Shown piece by piece: positions 1 to 7,906 of a stretch of DNA of 44,433 bases. Both the position numbers and the translations under genes were made by a program. The notes under the pieces are model-generated. The model searched no databases. It had not been told where the DNA came from and saw only the letters and a list, made by a program, of their open reading frames with translations. Location of the stretch: the NCBI GenBank assembly GCA_019239975.1, contig JAFAZE010000104.1, positions 1-44,433 of the forward strand, written 5' to 3'. Within the stretch, counting starts at the first letter, position 1. Each line of letters opens with the position of its first letter. The stretch is from Streptosporangiaceae bacterium. Its GTDB lineage: Bacteria; Actinomycetota; Actinomycetes; Streptosporangiales; Streptosporangiaceae.

Positions 1-81
1 GGCATACCCGCCGGTAAGCCATGCACCGACACGTACAGCCCAACACTCGAAACAACCGCCAAGTTAAAAACAGACGCGCCC

Positions 82-110
82 ATACGGCACCCACGTTTCC
101 GGGATCGTGG
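82..110 (-). repeat. Dispersed palindromic repeat, copy A (half unit)
   Basis: This 29-base segment, read on the minus strand, matches two other intergenic segments of the window (16484-16512 minus, 26337-26365 plus) at 23 and 24 of 29 positions by eye. The shared core is GGAAACGTGGGTGCCGTAT or close variants, preceded by a GATC-containing stretch. Unlike the other two copies, no obvious second arm is visible here. It lies beyond the 3' end of the propeller-protein gene. The rest of 1-256 holds no gene I would support. Confidence 0.6.
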
Positions 111-256
111 AGCGTGGTGCCGATGGGGCGAACGGGGCTGGCGCACCCCCCGGCGGGCCGGGGCTGGCGTTGCCGTCGCGGCTGGCGTTGCTGGGTGAAA
201 GCGGCCGGGCGGCCCCGGGGCCTGGGGGGCGCCCGAAGGCGACCCCCAGGAGACAC

Positions 257-290
257 GGCCCGGGGAGACGCCGCAATGTCTCCCCGGGCC
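257..290 (-). terminator. Rho-independent-like terminator hairpin
   Basis: A perfect 13-bp inverted repeat (GGCCCGGGGAGAC at 257-269 and its complement at 278-290) with an 8-base loop lies 22 bases past the stop codon of the minus-strand gene ending at 313. There is no U-tract, which is usual for actinobacterial terminators. The position and perfect stem support termination of that gene. Confidence 0.7.
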
Positions 291-312
291 TGGAGGCTGA
301 ACCTGCCGGGGG

Positions 313-1452
313 CTAGTGGAGCAGGTCCAGCGTGTTGGTCGCGTCGTCGACGAAGTAGACGCCGGTGCCGTACGGGGCCACGGCGAGGCCGAACAGCGCG
401 CCCGCACCAGGCGGGCTGCCGGACGTGTCCAGCGTCTTCACGGCGATCTGGGCGCCCCCAGGGGTCGTCTCGACGATGTTGCCGTCACCGGAGTTGACGG
501 TCAGGATGTCGTCATTGGGCGCGATCGCGAGCCCGAGCGGGCCGTTGAGCGCGCCGCCCTCGCTCACCGTCTCACCGGTCCCGGCGCTGTCGTCACGGAA
601 CACGGCGTCATTGATCACGGTGATCCTGTTGCTGAGGGTGTCAGCGACGTAGAGCTTCCCGTCGTCGCCGAGACCGACGCCGGTCGGCCCGATCACCAGA
701 GCGGCGGGATCGGTTCGCTCGGCGAAGCCGGAACCGATCTTCGTGGTGTTGACGAGCTGCGGGATGCCGTAGTCGGGGATCGCCAGCAGCAGGCGCAGGA
801 CCGTGCCGCCGTGCACCACCTTGGGGCTGTGCTCGACGGTGCCGTTGAGAACGTTGGTGACGAACAGTTCAGCGGCGTCGCCCGCGTCGAGAGCGGTCAT
901 GTCCCAGGGCCCGTTGATGCCGTGCCCGGAGAACGTCTCCACGACGTTGCCCTGGCTGTTGAGCACCAGGAGGCATCCCGCCTTGGCGGTCGCCGAGGTG
1001 CCGTCCGTGGTGGGCAGGCTGCCGACGATGACAAACCCGCTGCGCAGCGCGACGAGCGCGGTCGTCAGGCCGATCCCCCCGGGGCAGCTGCTGCCCTTGG
1101 GCAGGCCCGCCACGGTGATCTGTGCGAACTGGGTCACGGCACCGTTCGGGGCGACCTCGACGATCGTCGTGCCCGTGCCCTGCTGGTTGGCTGAGTTGTT
1201 GAAGTTGCTGACAAGAACATCGCCCTTGACGAGCTTGCCCTGGCTGTGCTTCACGACAGCGACGCCATACGGATTGACGTCCCCGTTCTGCGGTACCGTG
1301 GAGGCCACCGTCGTCGGCGGGGTGTGAAAACCGCCGATGAAAGAGGTCTGCGTCCCCGCCTGAGCCATCGGCGCGGCCGCCACTCCCGCCACAACGACGG
1401 CACTCGCCGCCGCCGAAGCTGCTGCCAGGGCGATCCGGTGGATCACCCGCAT
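313..1452 (-). CDS. Secreted NHL/SMP-30-like beta-propeller protein
   Basis: Protein of 379 residues with a clear Sec signal peptide: MRVIHR, then an Ala/Val-rich hydrophobic stretch to about residue 28 and an AQA-G cleavage-like site near residue 32. The mature part has several repeats of the kind GPxGxxxGDDGKLYVADTLSNRIT and GLAIAPNDDILTVNSGDGN, typical of NHL/SMP-30 propellers, ending near a GLAVAPYGTGVYFVDD blade. No catalytic residues can be assigned, so an extracellular binding or scaffold role is the cautious reading. The ATG start is preceded by purine-rich GGGAG and AGAGGG. It is monocistronic, followed by a strong hairpin at 257-290. The annotation ScyD/ScyE-like is possible but unproven. 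Confidence 0.85.
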   Translation of the reverse strand: MRVIHRIALAAASAAASAVVVAGVAAAPMAQAGTQTSFIGGFHTPPTTVASTVPQNGDVNPYGVAVVKHSQGKLVKGDVLVSNFNNSANQQGTGTTIVEVAPNGAVTQFAQITVAGLPKGSSCPGGIGLTTALVALRSGFVIVGSLPTTDGTSATAKAGCLLVLNSQGNVVETFSGHGINGPWDMTALDAGDAAELFVTNVLNGTVEHSPKVVHGGTVLRLLLAIPDYGIPQLVNTTKIGSGFAERTDPAALVIGPTGVGLGDDGKLYVADTLSNRITVINDAVFRDDSAGTGETVSEGGALNGPLGLAIAPNDDILTVNSGDGNIVETTPGGAQIAVKTLDTSGSPPGAGALFGLAVAPYGTGVYFVDDATNTLDLLH

Positions 1453-1767
1453 GGTCCCTCTGCTCCCTTCCCGGCATTTCCGGAGTTACCAACGAAAGGT
1501 CCCGATACAGCAGCGCATGCGGACGGGGATGTGAGGCACATCCGGCTGCCGGCGGTAGGTCCGCCGGCGTGCGCGCGAATGGCGCTCATCTACGCCACCA
1601 ACCAGGAATACGGGAAGAAGCGCCGGGCGGTTCACGGTCGCCGTAAGCAATTCGAAATAACTGGGCGCGCCCTCGCGGCTCGGGCCCCGGGCGGCCGCGA
1701 TCCCCCAGCGGCGCGGCTCCGGCTGGGTGAGCGGCCAAGCCGTCCCAGGGAGCCGCGCCGCGGTCAG

Positions 1768-1783
1768 GACCGGTGCACCGGTC
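1768..1783. promoter_or_regulatory. Perfect 16-bp palindrome in a 580-bp intergenic gap
   Basis: GACCGGTGCACCGGTC is an exact 16-bp palindrome in the gap 1453-2032 between the propeller gene (starting at 1452, minus) and ctaG (ending at 2033, minus). It is about 315 bases upstream of the propeller gene. A protein-binding operator is possible; a stem without a loop is unlikely to be an RNA terminator. The rest of the gap holds only short unconvincing reading frames without ribosome-binding sites. Confidence 0.4.
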
Positions 1784-2032
1784 TCTCCACCGGCGTAGGC
1801 GCCCCGGGCGCTCGCGCGCCCCGGCGGAGCGTCCGGCCGTTCACGCCTGCGCCCCCGCTGCGGGCGCCTCTCCGGCCTCGCCACCGCCCTGACACCAGAC
1901 GCCGGGACCAGGCTCTACCCGTTCCCGCCTCCACCCGGGAAAACGCTCAACCGTCGGCCAAGGTTCAACCCCAAACGACCGCTTTTACCGGAATGTGACC
2001 TTTCCGGACTTGTGAGAGCGGTACGCCGTGGC

Positions 2033-3043
2033 CTACGGCCGCTGCTCGGTGGTGCCGTGGAGGCGCGCGAGGTAGGCGTTGTAGGCGGCGAGATGCTCAT
2101 CGTCGTCGACGCTGGCGTCCTGCCGCGTCCGGGCCCGCGCCGGCGCCGGCCCGGACCCGCTGACCATCGTGGCGAGATTGGCCCGGCGCGCGGACTCCAG
2201 CCAGCCCATGCCGCCCGCGGGCCGCGTGTCCCTGCTCCACGCGAAGAAGATCACCATGATCATCACGAACATGATCCCGGCTCCGCCGATCCACATCACC
2301 GCGCCGCCCGCGTGCACGTCGGTGAGCGTGCTGGGGCCCCGGCCGGGCGGTTCCATCGGGGCGAACGGGTCGCTGCTGGCCGAGCCGAGCACGACGCCGG
2401 TGAAGGCGTCCACGGGCATGGCGAGAAAGAGCAGGAAGAGCTTTACCGGATAGGAGACTCGCCAGCGAATTGGCTCCCGGCCGATCAGCGGCAGGAAGTA
2501 CAGGTACCCGACGACGAGGTAGAGCAGATGCTCGGCTCCCTGGACCGCGCCGTTGCTCATCACGACGTTCATGAAGCTGGTGAGGTGTGTCCCGACGATC
2601 GTGGCGGTGTACGCGGCGATGCCGAACGGCGGCCAGGTCAGCCAGCCGGCGACCCGGGACCGGACGACACGCTTGACGCGGGTGTGCAGCGGGTTGCGGC
2701 TCGCGTGCAGCAGCAGCGTGATCGGCTGGCCCAGCACCAGCATCGGCGGCGCGATCATGATCAGCATGAGGTGCTGGATCATGTGGTCCCAGAACAGGAC
2801 GTCGTCGTAGGTGCCCACACCGCTCTGCGTGGCGATCACGATGACCAGCAGCCCGCCGAGGAACATCGCCGTGCGCCACAACGGCCACGGCCGGGCCGGG
2901 TGGCGCTGTCTCACCCGCCAGACGCCCAGCAGGTACAGCGCCGCCGCCGCCACGGTCAGCTCGGTGGCGATCGCGGCGAACTGCCACCGCGTCACGGCCT
3001 CCATCCAGCCGAACGGGGGCAGCGTATGGCTTCCCATGCCCAT
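2033..3043 (-). CDS. ctaG: CtaG-type cytochrome c oxidase assembly protein
   Basis: A 336-residue integral membrane protein of the cytochrome_C_CtaG (caa3-type assembly factor) family, which assists copper and heme-copper oxidase assembly. About seven hydrophobic helices are visible, with family-typical segments such as DHMIQHLMLIMIAPPMLVLG, EHLLYLVVGYLYFLPLIG and MPVDAFTGVVLG. A Gly/Arg-rich cytoplasmic tail ends in GTTEQRP. The frame is open far upstream, but the part beyond 3043 is low-quality sequence antisense to the next gene. I choose ATG 3043 (MGMGSHTL); the ATG at 3037 is an alternative. No Shine-Dalgarno is present, but a TAGTCT -10-like hexamer ends 7 bases before the ATG, which suggests a leaderless message. 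Confidence 0.88.
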   Translation of the reverse strand: MGMGSHTLPPFGWMEAVTRWQFAAIATELTVAAAALYLLGVWRVRQRHPARPWPLWRTAMFLGGLLVIVIATQSGVGTYDDVLFWDHMIQHLMLIMIAPPMLVLGQPITLLLHASRNPLHTRVKRVVRSRVAGWLTWPPFGIAAYTATIVGTHLTSFMNVVMSNGAVQGAEHLLYLVVGYLYFLPLIGREPIRWRVSYPVKLFLLFLAMPVDAFTGVVLGSASSDPFAPMEPPGRGPSTLTDVHAGGAVMWIGGAGIMFVMIMVIFFAWSRDTRPAGGMGWLESARRANLATMVSGSGPAPARARTRQDASVDDDEHLAAYNAYLARLHGTTEQRP

Positions 3044-3050
3044 GCAGCCG

Positions 3051-3056
3051 AGACTA
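3051..3056 (-). promoter_or_regulatory. Candidate leaderless -10 element of ctaG
   Basis: TAGTCT on the minus strand fits the TANNNT -10 consensus and ends 7 bases before the proposed ctaG ATG. This is the spacing seen for leaderless actinobacterial messages, and it fits the absence of a ribosome-binding site. Confidence 0.4.
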
Positions 3057-3110
3057 CTCGGCGCCGCGGGCGGGTGGATCAGGCGATCGGCGTGGGCCAG
3101 GATAGCCGTC

Positions 3111-3680
3111 ATGAACACTCCAGGGCCAGCGCGAGTGCCGCTGCTGACACAACCGTTCGAGGGAGGGCTTACCGGGTGGATCGTCGTCTTCGCCGCCGTG
3201 ATCGCTGAAGTGGCAGGCGGCGCGGTCACCAACCGGATGTCCACCGCTGTAACGGTGCCCGTGCTGGCGCTTCCGGTCGCGGTGGCGTTTGGTTTCGCCG
3301 CCGTGCAGTGGTGGCAGGTGCGCTCGTCGGCGGCCGGCCCGGCGAGCTGGTGGCACTTCGGAGGCATCGCGGCCGCCGTTCTCGTCTGGCTTCTGTGGCC
3401 AATGGCCCCCGGAATCCTCAACGGGGCTGACGGTAGCGCGAGGGCCGCGTGTGCTGTTCTTCCCACCACCCAGACAGCCGACTGCCTGCACCGTGCCGCG
3501 CAGGCGCTCGACAGCCGCAACATCGTCTGGTGGTCCACGGCTGCCCTGATTCTGGTGGCAGCGTTGCTCGCCCGCAGGTCACGGATCGCGGCCTGGGCGG
3601 CGATCCCCCTGGCCCTGGCTGGCTGCCAACTCGCCACCCATTTCCTCGAGCAATTGCTGCTCTACTATCACGCCAGCTGA
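3111..3680 (+). CDS. Four-helix membrane protein of unknown function
   Basis: A protein of 189 residues starting MNTPGPARVPLL. It has four hydrophobic segments (around residues 18-38, 42-62, 80-98 and 143-170) and two Cys residues in the loop near AACAVL and TADCLH, with a third Cys (LAGCQ) in the last helix region. I recognise no family. ATG 3111 is chosen because AGGA lies 8 bases upstream and the frame farther upstream is antisense to ctaG. Its 5' end is 67 bases from that of ctaG, so the two are divergent and probably share a control region. A role with respiratory-chain assembly is only a guess from the neighbour. Confidence 0.7.
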   Translation: MNTPGPARVPLLTQPFEGGLTGWIVVFAAVIAEVAGGAVTNRMSTAVTVPVLALPVAVAFGFAAVQWWQVRSSAAGPASWWHFGGIAAAVLVWLLWPMAPGILNGADGSARAACAVLPTTQTADCLHRAAQALDSRNIVWWSTAALILVAALLARRSRIAAWAAIPLALAGCQLATHFLEQLLLYYHAS

Positions 3681-3915
3681 CCGCGACTCCTAGAGATGAT
3701 TGAGTGCGATTTCGTTCGGATTTCCGACCAGAACAACACGCAATGATGGACTCAGCGAGTGAGGATGCGGGTGAGCGCGGGGAATGGCCAGGTCGGCGCC
3801 GCCCAGCGCGGTGGTCGCACCGAAGTACGGATCCACTGTCTTCACCTTCCTGCGCCCGTTTCCACGGCTGCGGGGCAGCCCGCGGGAACGCTCCGGCAGG
3901 TATTGCCAGGTCAGG

Positions 3916-4004
3916 CGGAGGGCGTGGGATTCGAACCCACGAAGACTGTCACCAGTCTTAGCGGTTTTCAAGACCGCCGCCATCGGCCGCTAGGCGAGCC
4001 CTCC
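3916..4004 (-). tRNA. tRNA-Ser (anticodon UGA)
   Basis: An 89-nt class II tRNA. The acceptor GGAGGGC pairs fully with GCCCTCC, with discriminator G at 3916. The anticodon stem GCGGT/ACCGC encloses loop CTTGAAA with anticodon TGA (complement at 3968-3970). A long variable arm is formed around AGACTGGTGACAGTCTT, and the T-arm carries GGTTCGAATCC. The genome does not encode CCA (CCT follows). It begins 33 bases downstream of the MinD-like gene on the same strand. The stretch 3681-3915 holds no supported gene. Confidence 0.95.
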
Positions 4005-4037
4005 TTGTCGGCACCAACCTTATGCGAGCCGCCGCGC

Positions 4038-6692
4038 TCAGACCGGGCGGGGCGCCGCGCGGCGTGGCGTGGCGAAGCCGTCGGCGACGAGCGCGGCGAG
4101 CGCCAGGTACGCGTCGGTGGTCTCGGCGTTGAGCAGTTCCAGCTCGACTTCGGCGCCCTCCTCCAGGTGTGAGTCGTACGGGACCCTGACCACCGCCCTG
4201 CAGCGCGCGGCGAAGTGCGCCTCCAGGCGGTCCAGGTCCACGGCGCTCTTGCTCCTCTGCCGGATGGCGGAGAGCACGACCACCCCGCTGCGCACCAGGT
4301 CGCCGTAGTTGTGGGCGTCGAGCCAGTCGAGGGTCGCGCTGGCGCTGCGCGCGCCGTCCACGGAGGCGGAGCTCACCAGCACGATCTGGTCCGCCATCTC
4401 CAGGATGCCGGACATCGCCGAGTGCAGCAGGCCGGTGCCGCAGTCGGTGATGCAGATCGAGTAGTAATGCTCGAGCACCCGCGCCACGTCACGGTAGTCG
4501 TCCGCGCTGAACGCCACGGAGACCGCCGGGTCCCGGTCGGAGGCCAGGACCTCCAGGCGGCTGGACGCCTGCGAGGTGAACGCGCGGACGTCGGCGTAGC
4601 GCATGACCTGGGCGCGCTCGTTCAGCAGGTCCCGCACGGTCGCCGCCGTCTCGAGGCGGACCTTGTCCGACAGCGTGCCGCGGTCGGGGTTACCGTCCAC
4701 CGCGATGACGCGGTCGCCGCGCAGCGTCGCCAGCGTGGCGCCCAGGCCGACGGTCGTCGTCGTCTTGCCGACGCCGCCCTTGAGGCTCATCACCGCGACC
4801 CGGTGATGGCCGCCGGCGACTGGTGTCCGCACCCTGTTGACCAGATCCCGCCTGCGCAGGTCGGCGGCGGACTCGCCGACGCGGATGAGCCCTCCGGTTG
4901 CCCGGTAGATCGTCCGCCGCCATCCTCCGCCGGGCGCCGGCCGCTTGCCGTGCAGGAGCGACTCGGCGGTCAGGCTGTCCGCGGTCTCCCTCGGGTGCGG
5001 GGACTCGGTCTCAGCGGGCGGCAGCAGCCCGGCGGCGCCCGTCTGGTACCGCTCCTGCTGCGCTCCCGGCGCGGGCTGCGGGTAGCCGTACTGCTGGTTT
5101 CCCTGCGCCTGGTTGCCGGGGGCCTGCCCGCCAGGCACCGGGCCTCCCGGGACCGGGCCGCGCGACGGGCCGCCTGGCGGCATGGGGGCAGGGACGGGAC
5201 CGCCGGGGACGGGACCGCCGGGGACGCCCGGCACGCCGGGGCTCTGTCCTCCGGGCTGCGCCGGATACGGGGAAGGAAGCGGCGGCGCGGCCTCGGGTAG
5301 CCGCCCGGAATACGCCTCGGCGGTCCCGGGGTACGCCTGGCGCCCGGCGCGATGCGCCTCCGGCGCGGCCGGGTACACCTCCGGCGCGTGGTAAGTCTCC
5401 GGCGCGGAGTAAGCCTCCGGCGCGGCCGGGTATGCCTCCGGAGTCTGCGGATACGCTCCGGGCGCGGGCGGGGCATACGCCTGCGGCGCTCGAGGGTACC
5501 CCTCTGCCGGGGCCGGGGGCTCCGGGTAGGGGGCCGGCATGGGCGGGTAGCCCTCTTCCGGCAGCGGCTCCATGTCCGGCAGCGGCTCCATCAGCGGCAC
5601 GTCCCCAAACGGGGCGCCCTCCTGCGGGGTGACGCCATGGGGCGCGGCCGGCGTACCGCCGTGGGGGCCGGCCGGCATGGCAGCGTGCGGCGCGTCCGGG
5701 TGCGGCGCGGCCGGAGGCGAGCCGGCCGGAGCCGAATCCGGCGGAACGGAAGCTGCCGGAATGGAGCCCTCCAGCTCCGGGTCAGCCGCCCCGGGTTCCT
5801 GGTCCCCGGGTTCCCGGTCCCCCGGCTGAGCGTCCGCGGGCACGGAGGCGGCCAGCCCGTATTCCGGCCCGTACTGATGCCCCGGATGCGGGCCCGGCTG
5901 GTCCGGATAGGGGTTCGCCTGGTCCGGATAGGGGCCCGGCTGGTAAAGCTGACCGGGATAAGACCCGGCCGCATGGGGCTGTGCCGGATAGGGCTGTGCC
6001 CGATAAGGCTGTGCCGGATAAGGCCGGTCCGGGTGGGGCTGTGCCTGGTGGGGCTGTGCCTGGTGGGGCTGTGCCTGGTGGCCGCCCTGCTGCGCGGGCT
6101 GCACCCACGGGTGCCCGGCCGGGTTCGCGTACGGCGACGGCTGGGGCCCGTGCTCCCCGGAGGGCGGCGCGGACGACTGCGGGACGAAGGCCCGGGGAAG
6201 CAGTCGCGGGAACGGGCCGGTGCCCTGCGGGTGAACCGACGAGAACGGGTTGGGTCCCGAGGTCAGATAGGAATCCATGTCGTCGTCATCGAGACCGGCC
6301 TCTGAGGCGGCGTCCGGGCCTGGGGCGTCCGGGCCCGCGCCGTTCGGGGCGGCTTGGTTCGCGGCGGAGGCGGCGGAGGCGGCGCCGTTCTGGTCCGCCG
6401 GCTGGCCGGTGCCGTTCTGGGCGGCATGGCCGGCTCCGTTAACGGCGACCGCGTCCTGGGCGCCCGCGTCCTGGGCGCCCGCGTCACCGGCGGTCGCGTC
6501 ACCGGCGGTCGCGTCCTGGGTGCCCGCGTCACCGGCGGGCGCCGGGCGGCCGACCCCGCCGAGCGCTGGCGGGATCGGGCCGGGCACCGCCGCGGGCGGA
6601 AACTGGCTGGCTGAGGACCCGTGCTCGGCGCCGGCGTCGCCGGGGGCGGCGTCGCCCGCCGCGCCGGGGTCATCATGCTCGTTCGGTATCAC
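4038..6692 (-). CDS. MinD/EspI-like ATPase with long repeat-rich N-terminal region
   Basis: Protein of 884 residues. Roughly residues 1-610 are low complexity: Ala/Gly/Asp/Gln pentads (GDAGA, QDAGA), then PHQAQ/PYPAQ repeats and Pro/Glu/Tyr-rich runs such as APEAYP. The C-terminal 260 residues form a ParA/MinD ATPase with deviant Walker A KGGVGKTT (about residue 640), DGNPDRGTL and a switch-like ITDCGTGLLHS. This architecture resembles mycobacterial EspI and many actinobacterial MinD-family proteins. MinD-like ATPases act at membranes or on secretion, division or chromosome cargo; no ESX genes lie nearby, so its cargo is unknown. GTG 6692 is chosen because AGGGAG precedes it by 8 bases. Confidence 0.85.
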   Translation of the reverse strand: MIPNEHDDPGAAGDAAPGDAGAEHGSSASQFPPAAVPGPIPPALGGVGRPAPAGDAGTQDATAGDATAGDAGAQDAGAQDAVAVNGAGHAAQNGTGQPADQNGAASAASAANQAAPNGAGPDAPGPDAASEAGLDDDDMDSYLTSGPNPFSSVHPQGTGPFPRLLPRAFVPQSSAPPSGEHGPQPSPYANPAGHPWVQPAQQGGHQAQPHQAQPHQAQPHPDRPYPAQPYRAQPYPAQPHAAGSYPGQLYQPGPYPDQANPYPDQPGPHPGHQYGPEYGLAASVPADAQPGDREPGDQEPGAADPELEGSIPAASVPPDSAPAGSPPAAPHPDAPHAAMPAGPHGGTPAAPHGVTPQEGAPFGDVPLMEPLPDMEPLPEEGYPPMPAPYPEPPAPAEGYPRAPQAYAPPAPGAYPQTPEAYPAAPEAYSAPETYHAPEVYPAAPEAHRAGRQAYPGTAEAYSGRLPEAAPPLPSPYPAQPGGQSPGVPGVPGGPVPGGPVPAPMPPGGPSRGPVPGGPVPGGQAPGNQAQGNQQYGYPQPAPGAQQERYQTGAAGLLPPAETESPHPRETADSLTAESLLHGKRPAPGGGWRRTIYRATGGLIRVGESAADLRRRDLVNRVRTPVAGGHHRVAVMSLKGGVGKTTTTVGLGATLATLRGDRVIAVDGNPDRGTLSDKVRLETAATVRDLLNERAQVMRYADVRAFTSQASSRLEVLASDRDPAVSVAFSADDYRDVARVLEHYYSICITDCGTGLLHSAMSGILEMADQIVLVSSASVDGARSASATLDWLDAHNYGDLVRSGVVVLSAIRQRSKSAVDLDRLEAHFAARCRAVVRVPYDSHLEEGAEVELELLNAETTDAYLALAALVADGFATPRRAAPRPV
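6035..6079 (-). repeat. Three exact 15-bp tandem copies inside the MinD-like gene
   Basis: The 15-bp unit GGGGCTGTGCCTGGT occurs three times in a row (6035-6049, 6050-6064, 6065-6079), followed on the low-coordinate side by degraded copies. It encodes PHQAQ pentads on the minus strand. The unit length preserves the frame, so copy-number change would alter protein length without breaking it. Confidence 0.85.
6451..6540 (-). repeat. Six 15-bp tandem units inside the MinD-like gene
   Basis: Six consecutive 15-bp units starting GCGTC run from 6451 to 6540: two identical GCGTCCTGGGCGCCC, two identical GCGTCACCGGCGGTC, then two variants. They encode Ala/Gly/Asp pentads near the N-terminus of the MinD-like protein. 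The pairwise identity of neighbouring units points to recent slippage or unequal exchange. Confidence 0.85.
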
Positions 6693-6785
6693 GGATAATC
6701 TCCCTGGTCCTCACGAGTTCGGGAATGCGGGGAGGGTTCGCACGTAAGCCCGAGCCTAAGCTACCTGCCAGCCCTTGCCATACTG

Positions 6786-6814
6786 TTGACCGCGCACGGT
6801 CAGCCCCAAACAAG
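6786..6814 (+). promoter_or_regulatory. Candidate promoter with overlapping inverted repeat
   Basis: TTGACC (6786-6791) is followed after 17-18 bases by an AACAAGAT/CAAGAT -10-like sequence, about 70 bases upstream of the quinone oxidoreductase. The -35 overlaps a perfect inverted repeat TGACCG-CGCA-CGGTCA (6787-6802), a plausible repressor site. The -10 match is only moderate. Confidence 0.4.
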
Positions 6815-6881
6815 ATCAGCCGTCCCGCTAACCTCGACCAGCACCTGGAGATAACGGCATTTTCCGGGTGAGGAGACTGCT

Positions 6882-7847
6882 ATGCACGCGGTGGTGATCA
6901 GCGAGCCCGGCCGCCCCGAGGTCCTGCGCTGGACCGAGGTGCCGGACCCGGTACCCGCCGAAGGCGAGGTGCTCATCGACGTGACCGCGGCCGGCGTCAA
7001 CCGGGCGGACCTGCTGCAGCGCCTTGGTTTCTACCCGCCGCCGCCGGGCGCCCCGCCGTATCTGGGGCTGGAGTGCTCCGGGCGGATCGCCGCCACCGGC
7101 CCGGGAGTGACCGGCTGGAGCACGGGGGAAGAGGTGTGCGCGCTGCTGGCCGGAGGCGGGTACGCGGAACGGGTGGTGGTTCCCGCGGGGCAGATCCTGC
7201 CCCTTCCCGGCGGGGTTGGCCCGGCCGCCGCGGCCGCGCTTCCCGAGGCGGCGTGCACGGTCTACTCGAACGTGTTCCAGATCGCGCGGCTCGCGGCGGG
7301 CGAGACACTGCTCGTGCACGGCGGGTCCGGCGGGATCGGCACGATGGCGGTCCAGCTCGGGAAGGCCTTCGGCGCGCGCGTCGTCTGCACGGCCGGCTCG
7401 GCGGAGAAGGTGGCGCGCTGCCGTGCCCTCGGGGCCGACCTGGCCATCAACTACCGGGAGCAGGATTTCGTGGAGGTGCTCGGTGAGCGCGGCGCCGACG
7501 TCATCCTGGACATCATGGGCGCCAGCTACCTGGCACGGAATCTGGCGGTACTGGGGACCAACGGCCGGCTGGTGGTCATCGGCATGCAGGGCGGCAGCCG
7601 GGCCGAGATCGACCTCGGCATGCTGCTGCCGCGCCGGGCGGCGATCTACGCGACGACGCTGCGCGCGCGTCCGGTCGCGGAGAAGGCGGCGGTCGTCGCG
7701 GCGGTGCTCGGGAAAGTGTGGCCGCTGGTCAGCGCGGGGAAGGTGGTCCCGGTCATCGACAGGGAGCTGCCCATGGCCGACGCCGCCGAGGCGCACCGGG
7801 TCATGGATACCGGCGCCCACGTCGGGAAGATCCTGCTCCGCACCTGA
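6882..7847 (+). CDS. NAD(P)H:quinone oxidoreductase, zinc-independent MDR family
   Basis: A 321-residue member of the medium-chain dehydrogenase family, PIG3/QOR type, which reduces quinones or enones with NAD(P)H. A GroES-like N-terminal half (EVLIDVTAAGVNRADLLQR, PPYLGLECSGRI) precedes a Rossmann domain with HGGSGGIGTMAVQLGKAFGA near residue 146. The cysteine zinc-site cluster of alcohol dehydrogenases is absent, as expected for this branch. ATG 6882 follows GAGGAG at a good distance. It lies 59 bases upstream of bpa on the same strand. From memory, an oxidoreductase of this kind also lies near the Bpa homologue of M. tuberculosis, so the pairing may be conserved. Confidence 0.9.
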   Translation: MHAVVISEPGRPEVLRWTEVPDPVPAEGEVLIDVTAAGVNRADLLQRLGFYPPPPGAPPYLGLECSGRIAATGPGVTGWSTGEEVCALLAGGGYAERVVVPAGQILPLPGGVGPAAAAALPEAACTVYSNVFQIARLAAGETLLVHGGSGGIGTMAVQLGKAFGARVVCTAGSAEKVARCRALGADLAINYREQDFVEVLGERGADVILDIMGASYLARNLAVLGTNGRLVVIGMQGGSRAEIDLGMLLPRRAAIYATTLRARPVAEKAAVVAAVLGKVWPLVSAGKVVPVIDRELPMADAAEAHRVMDTGAHVGKILLRT

Positions 7848-7906
7848 TGCGCCCGGTAGCGTGCCCCGTGTGACGCGGCATCCCGGCGATCGGACAGACT
7901 AGAAAG

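Noticed and set aside
316..1194. Long plus-strand frame opposite the propeller gene
   Set aside because: Shadow of the real gene: Arg/Val/Asp-rich without domains, while the minus strand has a signal peptide and propeller repeats.
1486..1884. A 132-codon minus-strand reading frame between the propeller gene and ctaG
   Set aside because: No ribosome site, Arg/Pro-rich composition typical of random high-GC frames, no recognisable domain.
3690..3983. A 97-codon minus-strand frame covering tRNA-Ser
   Set aside because: It reads through the tRNA and ends in intergenic sequence; the tRNA structure fully explains the conserved part.
5973..6540. Possible CRISPR-like array in the MinD-like gene
   Set aside because: Units are 15 bp without spacers and encode in-frame peptide repeats.
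4038..6692. ESX/type VII secretion locus, because of the EspI-like ATPase
   Set aside because: No EccC, WXG100 or other type VII genes occur in the window.
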